A DNA stretch of 64,000 bases from Marsupella aquatica (lineage: Eukaryota; Marchantiophyta): contig OZ316895.1 in the NCBI GenBank assembly GCA_973895155.1, positions 13,516,001-13,580,000 on the forward strand. The letters run 5' to 3'. The translations under genes and the position numbers were made by a program. How positions within the stretch are numbered: position 1 is the first letter of the stretch; each line of letters begins with the position of its first letter. The notes under the pieces were generated by a model. It made no database searches and had not been told where the DNA came from. It saw only the letters and a program-made list of their open reading frames with translations. This document shows positions 36,151 to 47,660 of this stretch, piece after piece.

Positions 36151-37550
36151 ATGGATTGTATATCTGGTGCTCCTCCGACTCCTGACGCCAATGCCGCTCC
36201 CGGAGAAGAGTGGCAGTCTGTTCCACTAGAAGATTCGTCGCGATCGGAGACGGAGTCTCTTTTTATATGGAACCAGGGGAAGCAGATGAGAGAGACACCT
36301 AGAAATTTGAATTATTCCCTGTGCGGACTCTCGAAACTTACGAGCTGGTATGCTAGCGACGAGACCAATGCCTCGAAGGTAGACTGCCAGTACATCACCA
36401 GTAAGGCGTCGGAAGACTACAGTGGAGTGGATGAGGTGCGATTATCCATCCATGGACTGGAGGATCCCAAAATATGTTCCGAAAATGCGGTCTGCAAGAC
36501 CGGAAATAAGGTAATTATGGACCCTGGCCCTGTCCTTGAACCTGGCGACGACGAATGCCTTCCGCTGCTCCAGCAAGTCCGGGCTTTCATCAAAGGCGCC
36601 AAGCTTTCTTGTACAGGGCTTCTATCTGGGGATGGTAAGTCTATTTTCAATGGTTGGAACTCTTTGCTGCAACGAAGCTTCTCCTTCAAGTCGTCTGAGA
36701 CATCATCCGAGGGGGAGCTTCTTTGCAAGAAGAGGAATTGTTCCGGAATTTCGAGAACCACGTCCTCGCCGATGCCTGCATCCACAATTTTCAGCACTGC
36801 TGCAGCCGACACAGTTAAGGCAAAGACTTTACTGGCAAGGGATCCGGCGTCTAGGGCGGAGGCGTTGCCCCTTGCTCACTATCGACCTACCGACGGAGGA
36901 GTCTGGAAAGAGGGGGATGCGAAGACAGGGCAGTCTACAGCATCCGCCCAATCGCCTGTTAATGTGAATAGCAAGAAACCTCCCAAACCGCCGAGGCATC
37001 CAGGGAGATCGGTGTCAATGGACAGCGCTACTATTGCTTCTCAACGCGCTGCGAAGAGAATCAGGGACAGGGCGTCAGCGAAACGAAAATCGAGGGGTGC
37101 TGCTAATGCTGCTGCTAGCGCTGGTCTGACTCCACTCGTCGCGCTTGTCCTCACGATTGGATTTGGCGTCCTCATGGTCTTCCAAGGTTTGTTACAGACT
37201 TCTCGTTGTGTATCCTCGTATTTCTCTCTTTTAGTGACGTATGTAGTATGTGGTGCCAATCGCTGTCAATGTAGCTGGCAGAGCTTGGTCTGCCTACAGA
37301 GTAGTCGTTCAGTTTTCGATAATGTTGAGATTCCACCCACCTTATTTCTGGTGTTTCCTGTCTTCTCCTTGATAGTGTGGTTAGGCGATAACTTACAGCA
37401 GATTACCCTTGCATTGCAGGTGTTTTCGTTCAAACTAACGTGTCCTATGGTAGAAATACCGATAGCGATGCCGTAAGCGTTGCTGCCAATTCTCAATTTT
37501 CATTACCTGTCAACAAAGCTGGCTCGTTTGTCAGTCGTCATCCAATGTAA
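36151..37550 (+). CDS. Predicted C-terminally membrane-anchored plant protein of unknown function, two exons
   Basis: Exon 1 is 36151-37186 and exon 2 is 37420-37550, giving 388 residues. The 233-bp intron is GT-AG (CAAG|GTTTGT ... GCATTGCAG|GT) in phase 1. The N-terminal 270 residues are Ser-rich and low in order. Around residue 275 comes KKPPKPPRHPGRS, then a basic segment with QRAAKRIRDRASAKRKSRGA, then one hydrophobic helix, LVALVLTIGFGVLMVFQG, and a tail of about 44 residues ending SFVSRHPM. A proline-rich KPPRPPR motif, a basic helix and one C-terminal membrane helix ending in FQG are known from a plant-only family of uncharacterised proteins. The likely topology is a cytosolic N-terminus with a tail-proximal anchor. 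Reading through the intron would give a false 441-codon frame. Start choice is supported by an upstream in-frame stop. Confidence 0.75.
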
Positions 37551-38540
37551 GGACGTGACCCAGTTGATCAATTTTAGGATTAAGTCAACTTTGACGCTCT
37601 AAGCTTTTGGTGAAACTCTGATCTTCCGGCTGTAGAAGTCTATTGTGTGGCAGTCATATTGCATTGTAGGTCTCTAGTACCTTTGTACCTGACTCTTCGT
37701 TTCACGTTGCAGAGACCCAAATTTACCAGCCTCTATAAATGTCGACGTGAGCGATTCTGAAGCGATCCTCAGCGGTGCATTGCAGAAGTCGATGACAGAT
37801 CTTCCTTGGTCACGGAGTTCGTTATTTTCACAAGTGAAATCCGCGTCAGGATGACCCACTTGGACCCTTTTTGTCCTTACACCTGTACGAGGCCTGTCCA
37901 GAGTGATTGCCCTACTGGAGTGGATGTTAACATTCTTAGAACGATTCTTTACCTTCGATCGACTGGAGGAGGTCGGCACATTATATACATCAGCGTGGTT
38001 TAGCTCATTTTTCCCACAAGCTCTGAACTTAACGTTTTACATATGTAACTCGTGATGAAGGGTATCAGGTGAGAATTGGCGACGTGGCTCAACTTTCCTT
38101 GGTTTCCTTCGCTTCTGACGTTTCTTAACTTACATTGATTGCGCACGAGGGTAATGTCATGGTCGATGCCATAATTTGACTGCCAGCTCGCTAACCTTTC
38201 TGTTGTCTGCTGACTCAGGTCTTCTTTGCCTATTTGGGAGGAGCTCGACCACCCTTTGTACAGGTGTAAATTGCCTGGTTTAACTCAATTCTTACGGCTT
38301 CGGAAGACTGAATAGTAGAACAGAGTAGAGTAGAATAGGAAGAATGGATGGATGGAGCCGAAATCAGGTACCAGTCTGTCTTGTATATGTTAGTACAGTT
38401 TTGAATACCCTGTAACATAACTAATCCTTCATCGATTCTGAACGAGGGAACGAAACCCTCCGCATGCTGCTTCTCTGGGTATATCACGGCAATAAGTTTG
38501 GCGTGTTAGGTATTGTTGCGCCCGCCGGTGATTCCCTGGA
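37551..38540. other. 3' flank and intergenic DNA
   Basis: This should hold the 3' UTR of the preceding gene. No further exon of that gene is needed because exon 2 ends in a clean TAA. Short frames here show no motif. Confidence 0.45.
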
Positions 38541-38672
38541 GGCGCATTTCTTACTCTTTCGTGTATCGAGAAATTATAGCTTATGAGTGACAAGTTATTT
38601 AGAGAAAAGGCGCATTTCTTACTCTTTCGTGTAGCGAGAAATTGAACTTATGAGTGACATGTTTAGGGAAGT
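38541..38672. repeat. 68-bp tandem duplication
   Basis: Units begin at 38541 and 38609 with GGCGCATTTCTTACTCTTTC, followed by GTGTA(T/G)CGAGAAATT and CTTATGAGTGACA. The second copy is slightly shorter. Confidence 0.9.
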
Positions 38673-38679
38673 GGCAACT

Positions 38680-40860
38680 CATGGCAAGTGTGCTGCTCAG
38701 TGCCATTCCATGTTAGTGCACGTGAAAGCGCCCAATTGAACTCATGTGGAGTCCAATTTGTGCTGAGGTGATACTAGCAAAGGTACTATTGACCATAGGC
38801 AAAACCTCGTGGTATGCCGGAATAAATTGCGGCGGGAAATTCGCCTCAAATTTACTGAACTGTCTCCATTTCTCCGGTCATTTCTGTACGGCGGGTTAGG
38901 TACTTGTGTTTTTTCGATTGGATCGTTGGACTGTGTTTCGTTGTTTCCTTTTGTCTACCTCTCGTGCTTTGTACTTCAAATTTGTGTTTCCTATGTAGAG
39001 TTGCACCACTAAACAGTATTAGCAGACCGTTAGTGTTGCACAATTCCGGGAACGGTCCTCAGCAGAATTAGAAAAGGATTTGAGTTTTCATATTCTTCCC
39101 GTGTTACGGGGTCATCTGATACTCATGAGCATTGCGAGATCTGCGACTCAGATCCATTCGCACGGCCGGTTTGTCTTAAAATGGAGCTTTCCCTCGTGTC
39201 CTCGCTCACAATGTAGTAGTCTATTCGTTCTGTTTTGTTATTAGCAGACGGAAATATTGTGGCATATGGCGTGACTATCGAATTCTATGGGAGAACGAAC
39301 ATTTATACTGAAGGTTACGCTGACTCCTCTCAAGTGAGCTGATTCCCCTCACTGTGCATCCAATGGGGGATCCAAAGATGGGAGACATTCCAAGGCAAGC
39401 TTCTCGGGAGTAGTGCGACGTGTCGTTCAGACCCACTGAGTCTTGCTTAGTTTTAAGCTCGCCTCAATTGCTTGCCAGATAAGGATGCCTCGTGATCCGA
39501 CCTAGTTTTACTCTGAAATTATCGATCCTCACATACGCGTATGAGTAGAGTTTTTGAACGTCAGAAAGAAACTCATGTCGATGACCACCAGCGAAGCACC
39601 TGAGCGTAGAATCCCTAGCTGATGTGTCCTAGGGCTTGAGAATTTGATGTCGGTTTTGTAGACATTACGTAAGCTGTGATCGTCTATGTAGGGTGGTACT
39701 ACTGTTAATTTTTTAGTTTTGGAGCGTGGTATCCGTCTTTAACTGTAATTGTCAGTGGCATATCGTTGGTTGGCCGTCTCGTAGCCTCTCCATAACATCA
39801 CCGGACAAGAGAACTTTGTGGCTCTAACATGCTCAACTGGGGTTCTTGTCCTTTCGTGGTATCCTTTTCCCCTTGTTTGAAGTTGGTGCCAGCGAATCGA
39901 GACCTTAGAACCCGTCTGATTCGCTGGTCAGTTGGCTCTTTTCGTTTTAGATGCTTGGCCGTCTTTGGAACATTAGGGGACTAATTCAACCTTGATTATC
40001 ACCTCGGTGGCATCTAACCGTTTGAAATCAACAGCACTTCGGAAGAATGCCGTGCTTTATGGCTTCAGTCTCGATGCTGTGAGATTCCTGATGATCCTTA
40101 ATCAGCTTGTACACTTGCCTCACGAATAATGTTCCACCCTATGTAACTCAAATAGCAGCGACCTGGTGAGGTTCAATCTGCTATGTGTGGCCCATTCAAC
40201 GCCCCATCAGCTTTCTTGGTTGTCGATGAATCCTCTCACGCTCATTCGATTCAATTGTTCGATTCAATTGTGATGACATTTCATGCTCCCTTGGACTTGC
40301 TTGTTGAATTCCGTCAGACGGACTCTTCAATTAGAGGATAGGCATAGCATGTTCACGCCTACTTGTGTTTGCTCATTGATCCCTCCCCTGGAGCATGCCT
40401 GATCATCAGCATAGGTTCGTCCCTGTCGGCGTACCCTAGCATTCGACGGTTTTATTTCACGTTAAACCAACCATATCCATTCCTTGCGTAGGAAATCTGT
40501 AGAGTAGAAACGCGAAGGAAATCTCCATGATCTTCCGAATATTAAATTTGCTTAATGACGGCACAACAGATTGGTGATTTCCCAGCTAACGCTCAAGATG
40601 AGGAACGCTTTGGAAATTTACTGTTCTCTGAAGTGTCGTTTTGAAGTTAGAAATTTCTCAACCTTACTGTGCATTTATGTGTCGATTGATAGTGTTCATC
40701 GAAAGCTTAAAAATGTCTTCCCTTCTGACTGTAGTGCAAACTATCTTGGTATTTTAAAGGAAAACCCAGCCCTCTATTGCGTGATTTCAGGCGAGGATGA
40801 TTTTAAGCCAAAGAAACGAAATAACCCTCGTTACCTAAAGCGTTGGTGCGATGGCCAACA
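38680..40860. other. Intergenic region, no gene recognised
   Basis: I found no conserved protein segment or paired splice sites. A 120-codon plus frame at 40571-40933 has no recognisable motif and runs into the repeat that follows. Confidence 0.4.
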
Positions 40861-40884
40861 GACAGATCTATTGGCCTCTCATAT

Positions 40885-41300
40885 ACTCTTGAAGCGAATG
40901 TATTTGCAGTGCCCATGTGACCAATGCTTTTGAAGATTGATGGCCAATGGCACATAGAAACTTAGTAGCCAGAAAGGATTTAATTGCAGAATTCCTCAGC
41001 GCCTTGAAGGCCCTGTGACATCTTCCTGATCTGATATGTTCGAATGTATTTGCAGTGTTCATGTGAAATCTTCTGAGTAGCCAGACAGGATTTGATAGCA
41101 GAATCCCCCAACACGCTGAGCTATGATATCGTCCTGATCTCATATGGTCTTGAAGCGAATCTACTGCAGCGCCCATGTCATCAATGTCGTTGAAGCTTGA
41201 TGGCCAATGGCACATGGAAACTTCTGAGTAGCCAGACAAGGTGTGATAGCAGAATCTATTAATAGCTTGAGGGCCCTGTGATTCCTTCCTAATCTGTGAT
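40885..41300. repeat. Three diverged tandem units of about 115-150 bp
   Basis: Units begin near 40891, 41038 and 41152 with (A/T)CGAAT(G/C)TA, followed by GCAG(T/C)G and CATGTGA or CATGTCA. Units one and three contain TTGATGGCCAATGGCACAT, which the middle one lacks. All contain a GTAGCCAGA(C/A)A motif and end in CTGATCT or CTAATCT. The minus strand is open across all three for 147 codons (40868-41311), reflecting the repeat. Confidence 0.8.
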
Positions 41301-41344
41301 CCAATTGGCAATTCAGGTGCATAAGAAGCTTTCTAATTCAGAAA

Positions 41345-41500
41345 GTAGGCCAAAGCCAATGAGAGCTTGTTTGCACGAAGAAAAGGAACTGAAAATGCGC
41401 AATTCATGTACATTAAGCGCCTTTCTGATCCAGAATTAGGCCAAGCCAATGAGAGCTTGTTTGCAACAAGGAAAGGAACTGGAACATTTCTGCATTACAG
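41345..41500. repeat. Short direct duplication
   Basis: AGGCCAA(A)GCCAATGAGAGC followed by TTGTTTGCA and AAAGGAACTG occurs near 41347 and 41441. No function is apparent. Confidence 0.75.
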
Positions 41501-41660
41501 ACCAACCAGATTGGAGCCGAGAATTCTAAACTATGATAAAGGATTAAAATCAACCAGGAAGCCAGAACGCATCCAACTAAAATTGAAGCTTCCCTAATAG
41601 CTTGTAGCCTTCATTCTTCAGTATTCACGAGAATTTAATTTTGCCCCAACTAAACTCTTC

Positions 41661-42107
41661 TCAGCTGAAATTCAATCCATTGCAGTCCGGGGCATTTGAA
41701 ATCCGTGATTGTCGGCCAGGTAAACTCATTAAAGGTGTGGATGGGATGGAATGGGCAACAGGGCAGATAGTGGATGGGTCTTCCACAACAGCTTTCTCTG
41801 GAGCTTTCGAATTGTTGGCTGGCATTGGCGAACATCCTTGAACAAGGGTTTCTAGTGACAGTTCTGGCACTTCCATTGGCATGGGTGCAATTTCTTTGAA
41901 GAAAAACTGAGTGAAGGGGTGAAAGTTGTTCAGTTTTTGGTGTATACACTCAACTTCCGCCCCCAACAATTGTTTTTCAATTTCCCACTGCAGCACCTGC
42001 AAGGCATTTGGGCATATTTCTAAAGGTTTAGGGGGAGTAAAGGCATGTTTGTGCATATTTTGAAAGGTCCATGCCAAGACCCTTTTGTGAGGTCCATGGT
42101 GTTTCAA
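41661..42107 (-). CDS. Hypothetical ORF of 148 codons (doubtful)
   Basis: The frame has a mixed, protein-like composition with FTPPKPLEICPNALQVLQWE and KEIAPMPMEVPELSLETL. It has no match I recognise to a known domain. It stands alone without visible splice partners. It could be part of a decayed element or a chance frame. Confidence 0.25.
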   Translation of the reverse strand: MKHHGPHKRVLAWTFQNMHKHAFTPPKPLEICPNALQVLQWEIEKQLLGAEVECIHQKLNNFHPFTQFFFKEIAPMPMEVPELSLETLVQGCSPMPANNSKAPEKAVVEDPSTICPVAHSIPSTPLMSLPGRQSRISNAPDCNGLNFS

Positions 42108-42148
42108 ATTATAATTTGTTTATTTTGCAAAGAAGGAATATATACTGG

Positions 42149-43540
42149 AAACTAAAGCCCGGATGTACCCTCCACTTTGTCTATGAAGCCTAGATGTACT
42201 TGCAAAGCTTGGATGGACTTGCTCAAAACATTTAAATTAACTCAGATAACATTGTTTACACTTTTGACTGAAATGTGACCTGTAAATGTCTCCTTATCAT
42301 TTGCAGCCAAAATTCATTACTGTATCAAACTTGTTTGCTTAGTAACTTAACGTCTTGACTACCTTGAACCTGCAATACGTCAAGACCGTCATGTCATTAC
42401 TCAGGATCACCATGACATCTTTATTACTTTCTCCCCAAGGTAATCAAAGTTGTTAACTGTGATCCGCAAGTTTTTATTTTTGGTGTAAAAATAACAATTG
42501 TTTTAAGCAGTCCATTGGGATGGGCAGGGACAATGTCTCTGTCCATCCTGGCTTTTGTTTCTATATACTAAAACAATGCTTCTTATTGTGGTTTCCACCT
42601 GGTTTGAATGGGACAATTTGACAAACCAAAATATATATTGTAGATATAATTCTGGTTTGGCAAAGACATAAAACTTATCTTTTTGAGGAAAACAGTGGAC
42701 TGGAAAGATATGCATGCATGCAGTGTACGGGGAGTGCATCACATTCCAGGCACGACAGCCTGAAAACTTCATATGAGGCCCACAAACAGTGTTATCTTTT
42801 GCCAATTGGTTGCACACACGTGGTCTGGCTAGGTATAAATATAACACCAGGAGAAACAACTCAGAACAAACTTTAGTTGGTAAAAGTTTTGATGGCGATC
42901 CACCAGAGTCTGGAAGTAAATCAAATTAATGATATCAGATCCCCCCATTCTGGATGAAAGTCTGTTTACAAAATGTCATATGGGCAGGAATAAATCATGT
43001 TTGCTGGCTGAAACAAAATGAAAACTCCAATACTATTTGATCGGCCAGAAAGACCTCTCCATGCAATCCCCCCCTATGCACGCCTTGGCCTCCCCCTCTG
43101 CACCTCACTAATCATGCAACGCAAAAGAATCCGGCTAATATAAATAGGCAGCCTTTTGGCAAGGCCAGTATGAATATAAGAAACTAGAGCCCGGAGCATC
43201 TATGAAGCCCAGATAGACTGGCAAAGCTTGGATGGACTTGCTCAGAAAATTTAAACCGACTCAAATAACACTGTTTACATTTTTGATTGAAATGTGACCT
43301 GTAAACAATCTCCTTACTATTTGCAGTTATTTCAATTACATTACCCACCCCATATTCAACCCCGTATTCAGACTACTTCACTACCTTGAACCTCAAAGAC
43401 TTCATTACCCAGTATCACCATGAGATCTTGATTACTTTCTCCCCAATGTAGTCAACTTCATCAATTGCAACCTGCAACCAGTTCATGGGCAAGGGACAAT
43501 GTTTGGGTCCATCCGTGCTTTTGTTTCATAAATATAAATA
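42149..43540. repeat. Pair of dispersed direct repeats, about 360-420 bp each, 1.03 kb apart
   Basis: Segments 42149-42567 and 43180-43540 share GCCCGGA, CTTGGATGGACTTGCTCA, ACTGAAATGTGACC or GATTGAAATGTGACC, CTCCTTA, GATCTTGATTACTTTCTCC-like and GACAATGT(C/T)T blocks. They are diverged with indels. The 600 bp between them has no gene. They may be two copies of an unnamed element or the ends of one. Confidence 0.7.
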
Positions 43541-43724
43541 CAGCCTTTTTGCAAATGAGAATCGCAACCCAAGTTATACCACGGCGGGAAAGGCCAATCG
43601 CCCACCGCGAAACTGAGAAAGTTTGTAGCGACAGTTTACCGTTGCGGTTTGGAGGGGCAAGATGAGAGATTGTGGACAGCGGCGGCATCATGGCGGTTTA
43701 CTCGCGTCCCTATAACTGGAGACG

Positions 43725-43930
43725 CGGGCAGCCCTTCGCCTTCTACAACCCATCGGGCAGTTTGCATCGCGTATTATTCTTGGAGTCTCTGTTGTTACAG
43801 GACTCGCGGACTCGCGGGCAGCCCCACCGATATGATTTTATTCGGTCCCTGTTTCTGGAGCCGCGGGCAGCCCTTCGCCTTCCAGAACCTATCGGGCAGT
43901 TTGGCGGTTTAGCGGTTGAGAAGCGAGGGC
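43725..43930. repeat. GCGGGCAGCCC repeats in a GC-rich stretch
   Basis: GCGGGCAGCCCTTCGCCTTC occurs at about 43726 and 43864, with a shorter copy at about 43816, spaced about 135 bp over the outer pair. (A/T)(A/C)CC(C/T)ATCGGGCAGTTTG follows both outer copies. The plus strand is open here (43672-44016), but the repeats explain the apparent frame. Confidence 0.7.
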
Positions 43931-44156
43931 TAAACCCATGGCGAAGGCGAAATTGCGATAATTTTACTCTTTTTGTAATTTTGCTCTTGTTCGAGTCCAA
44001 AATAATCCTAAAATAGTGCCTAAACTAGGATAACCCTCCAAGAGTAGCTAGGGGGCCAAATTCTCATAACCCCCAGGGCAGACTAGCTCGGGAGTTATGG
44101 CTCACAGATAAAAAAATATGAAGAAAACACTACAGCAGGAGATTATGTATACGGTT

Positions 44157-44289
44157 AAGGACCCGGGGTCTCCCTTAATGAGATATAAAGGCAACCGTAT
44201 ATACGGGCGACCTGCATATGCGGGGAGACCGTACCTACGGTATCTATGGGAGACTTTTTATCCCATTAAGGGAAGACACCAGGTTCTTA
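44157..44289. other. Imperfect hairpin upstream of recombinase copy 1
   Basis: Arms 44157-44184 and 44260-44289 pair across AGG(A)ACC, GTCTCCCTTAATGAGAT and its imperfect complement. The loop holds three smaller palindromes: CCGTATATACGG, CTGCATATGCGG and ACCGTACCTACGGT. It lies about 1.2 kb upstream of the copy-1 ATG. A hairpin with a related loop lies upstream of copy 2. Confidence 0.65.
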
Positions 44290-44831
44290 GTTGTTCGTTA
44301 AGGTCATTAAACACTGATAAAACTCATTTTAGTATGCGCGCCTTCCTTGCATGCACATCCAGTCCGTCTGTTTTTGAATTTAGGGTGACCATGTTGAATC
44401 TACGGCCCACATTAGCCGTGGATTAGGGCTCCGGAAGGCAGTATACCGTGGAGGGAGTACCTAGTTCCGCTCATTGAGCATTCGTCTCGCTCTCATCCGG
44501 CTGTCTTGTTGTGCCGCAGTGCCGCTGCTCCCCCGTCTTCGATACGCTCATCGATGCTTGCTCGTCGTTTCGTGTTCGCTGCTGCTCGCCGTCTCGTGTT
44601 CGCTGCTGCTGCGCTGCTCGCCATCTCGTGTTCGCTGCATTGCTTTTCGACATCCCGCTAGTCGCTGTTGCTGCACTGCTTTTGACATCCTGCTGCTTGC
44701 TATTGCGCTCTGTCCAGCTTTCATTACTCGCCGTCTTGCCACTTGCATTGTTCATCACGTCCCGCTATTTGCATTCTTCCCGCCATACTGCTACTCGCTC
44801 AGACATTTGGTGTTTTAGCTTTCTGGTCGCT

Positions 44832-44973
44832 GCTCAGTCTTTGCTTTCGCTGATATAGCGGTGCTGTATTAGATCTTGCGTTGCCATTGCTCCACAATAT
44901 CTGCTCAGTCTTTGCTTTTGCTGATATAGCGGTGTTGTATTAGATCTTGCGTTGCCATTGCTCCACAACATCA
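44832..44973 (+). repeat. 71-bp tandem duplication in the leader of recombinase copy 1
   Basis: Units at 44832 and 44902 start TGCTCAGTCTTTGCTTT(C/T)G and end in GCTCCACAA(T/C)AT. They differ by about three substitutions. The second ends next to CAG|GTGAGT at 44971-44979, a consensus splice donor, with an acceptor TTTGGCAG|G at 45042-45050. A 76-bp intron in the 5' leader is likely. Confidence 0.8.
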
Positions 44974-45514
44974 GGTGAGTATTCTATCCTTTAATGTTGG
45001 TAATGTTGCCTTGGTTCTCAACTTCTGCTTCATTTGATGTCTTTGGCAGGTTTTCCTTTGAAATTCCTTCTCGTTTATGTTTGTTTCACTTAAACTGACT
45101 TTGCATGTCTGGTTATTATGCTACAGTCTGATACCTACCAGCATGAGCCTATGACTTCAAAACTGCATTGCGACCTTGCGAATCTGACTCCTCTGATAGT
45201 TACAGGGTCGCTCATCTTTTTTGGATCAAAGCAACCATCGCCCTCTCTTGGTTGGTGACTTTGTGTTCGTTATTTGTATTCTAACTCCTGATCTATGAGT
45301 CCGTGGTGTACTTCAATCATTTAGTTATGTCTCACTGCCATCTTATTCGCCTGGTACAATATTCAAATCGTTCTCACCACCTTGCGTTGTCGCCACCATG
45401 CGTTCTCATACAACACCGAATTATCTGTAACTCGTTACATTCAATGGTGCGATTTTATTGTTTCAACGGGATATGTCCTCTCCATCGTTCAACATTGGTT
45501 TGATTGCTTATGCC

Positions 45515-47660
45515 ATGGCTGCAAGTGCAAGCGACAGTGGCAAAGAGGCCAGTTCAGGTGGGAAGCTGATACTTCAGGAGCCTTCTTCGTTGTTGCCCAG
45601 TAGTTCAAACAGTGCAGACCTGCAGTCGCTAGATCATGCTTTTTCCGACCTGTTTAACAATCCGAATGTCAAAGAGCAGACATGCACCTCATAGATGCTC
45701 TGCATTTAGACCTTGAATCTACAAAGCTCGAGGAAGGTCCGGTAGTGCCGAGCCAGGTTGTAGTAACTGTTGAAGGAGGACCATCTTTCGAGTTCCTAGC
45801 TGAGGATGAATCTTTTCAGCGTACGCTTGCTGATGGTGGAGTGAATGCATCGGCATCTGTTGACAAGTGGGCTAGGAATCGCTTGAACAAGTTTTGTGTG
45901 TTTAAGAGCCTGATAGAAGTCACTATTTTACTCGAGGACGTCCCACCGCATGATTGTAGTGTCCTGCTAACCAAGTTCTTTGAGCAAGTAACTAAAAAAG
46001 ATGGAGCTTTGTACCCAAGTCAGACGCTTATGGGTCTGTACCGTGCATTCCACCAAATCCTACGGCAAAAGCAAGAAGCTCAAATCCAGCAGACCGGTAA
46101 GGATGAGCCAATTTTTTGTATGAGGACTAGTCCTGTGTTCAAGCAGGTTGGTGTTTCATGTATCTTGGCCATGGAACGCTCTAGAAGAGGAGGCACAAAC
46201 CAGCCTCGAAAGAAGGCTGCTGTCATCACTCTCACTGATGAGCACACTATTCTTTCTCACACTTGCACAAGTGTGTCACACCCAAGGGGCTTGTAGCGTA
46301 GAGCTGTCTTTTATTTGCTCTATCAATTTGCCATCCGTGGAGGGTCTGAGTTATACAACTTGGGAAAGAAAGAGTTCAGGTTTGGTGAAGACGAAGCTCA
46401 AAGGTTTGTACAATATGATGAGCGTTTGTCAAAAAATTACAAAGTGTCCTTGGATCGATACCAAGATGAACACTTCCATCCTGCAGTGACTGAACACGAT
46501 CAGGATATGGTCAAAACACTTCAGACCCTGTTTGATCACCTTCTTGTGTCAGCCCGTGTGTCAGGTACCTTCCTGTTCTATCAGTGCATCGACAATTCTA
46601 GAACTCATGCTTGGTTTTCAACTTTATGTGTTTCTGCCAAGAAGTTAACCGGGTGCATGAAGGAAATTCATCAAGAATGCGGCCTCTTGACTGAGAGTAT
46701 CACCAATAAGTCTGGGCGAACCACTTGTGTGACACGAATGTGTTTGGAGGGCGTTCCTTTGAATGTTGGCATGCAAATCACTGGTCACAAGAGCCAAGGG
46801 GCATATACTCGATATGACAGGTCGATTGAGGCTCAATTTTGTGCTGGTCAACGGTGTGCGAGAGACGGCAGTGTGTGTGAGGACACTGTGAGGGAAGAGA
46901 CCGACCTGTTTAAGAATAAAGTAATTAATGGTAAATTCCTTGTAGCAGAGGATGATGATGAGCTCGCCTACAAAGAAGTCTAAACTCAACTCGGATGGCG
47001 CATTCATTGGTAAGTTGACTTTGTTTGTATCTTGAAATTTTGAACACTTAAGATTTTTCAGCTATTAACTCTCTTAGTTACTTTTTTGGTTACAGATCGA
47101 AGCAAGTCAAAGGAGACACCAATCGAGGCACCAATCGAGGTGCCAAAGCAGCTAGTTCAAGTTCCAGGCATTCCACCAGTGCCACTTCCAGTGGTCTCTA
47201 CGGATACAGTCGTCGAGAACTCTACAATGAATACGAAGCAGGTTCAAATAATCCTACTCTATGCTTGTTAGATATTGCTCTAGTCTTGTGACTCATGAGC
47301 TAACTACAGTTAGGCTAACTCGGGTTAGGACTTAGCTAATGTTAGCGGTAGTGCTGTTGTGCATATAGCCAGGGCTGATGCCAGACCCTGGGTGGAACTT
47401 AGGCTCATTGTTACAGAGCTAGTTGAGAGATAGGGAGAGCTTGTGCTGTGGATGCTTGGTATGGCCAGTCGGCCTAGAGTGCAGTAAAGCTCTTGTGTGT
47501 TCCCGTGGACGTAGCCTCATGTAGAGGTGAACCATGTATCTCTCTGTGTCGACTATTGTGCGTTGGATGGTTCATGGGCTTGCCGTTGCGAATGTCATCT
47601 ATGCTCAACAATGCTATCCATTTTCCTGATTGGTTTTTGAGTGACAGAATTATATATTAA
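45515..47660 (+). pseudogene. Crypton/DUF3504-type tyrosine recombinase, copy 1
   Basis: The start is ATG 45515 in GCCATGG. The Ser-rich N-terminus runs to about 45675, where the frame shifts. The frame starting at 45682 has the DUF3504-like stretch LLTKFFEQVTKKDGALYPSQ. A TAG at 46297-46299 replaces a Gln that copy 2 keeps (HPQGLQR there). Catalytic boxes follow: Arg I in FAIRGGSELYNL (46336-46338), Arg II in NKSGRTTCVTRM (46717-46719), His in GHKSQ (46786-46788), and the nucleophile Tyr nine residues later (46813-46815). A frameshift near 46950 moves a conserved S-P-x-K-K-x-K basic motif to another frame. That frame then crosses an intron with consensus ends (donor 47010, acceptor near 47096). 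A solo LTR interrupts the tail at 47266-47610, and the frame resumes as FPDWFLSD, ending at 47660. The enzyme would cut and rejoin DNA. Open but stop-bearing coding-like sequence continues in the same frame to 47909. Confidence 0.72.
47261..47615 (+). mobile_element. Solo LTR (family S) inserted in recombinase copy 1
   Basis: The LTR is 47266-47610 (345 bp), TGTTAGATATTG to GCTCAACA, flanked by ATGCT at 47261-47265 and 47611-47615. It is nearly identical to 53820-54163. No internal region remains, so LTR-LTR recombination removed it. Removing the LTR and one target copy restores continuous reading of the recombinase tail. Confidence 0.95.

Noticed and set aside
35534-36226. Minus-strand frame of 230 codons
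   Set aside because: It overlaps the leader and first codons of the membrane-protein gene in antisense, and shows no domain or splice partner.
44474-44858. Overlapping Cys/Leu/Ser-rich frames on both strands
   Set aside because: The stretch is a low-complexity GCTCGTC/GCTGCTG-type sequence open in several frames; composition explains the frames.
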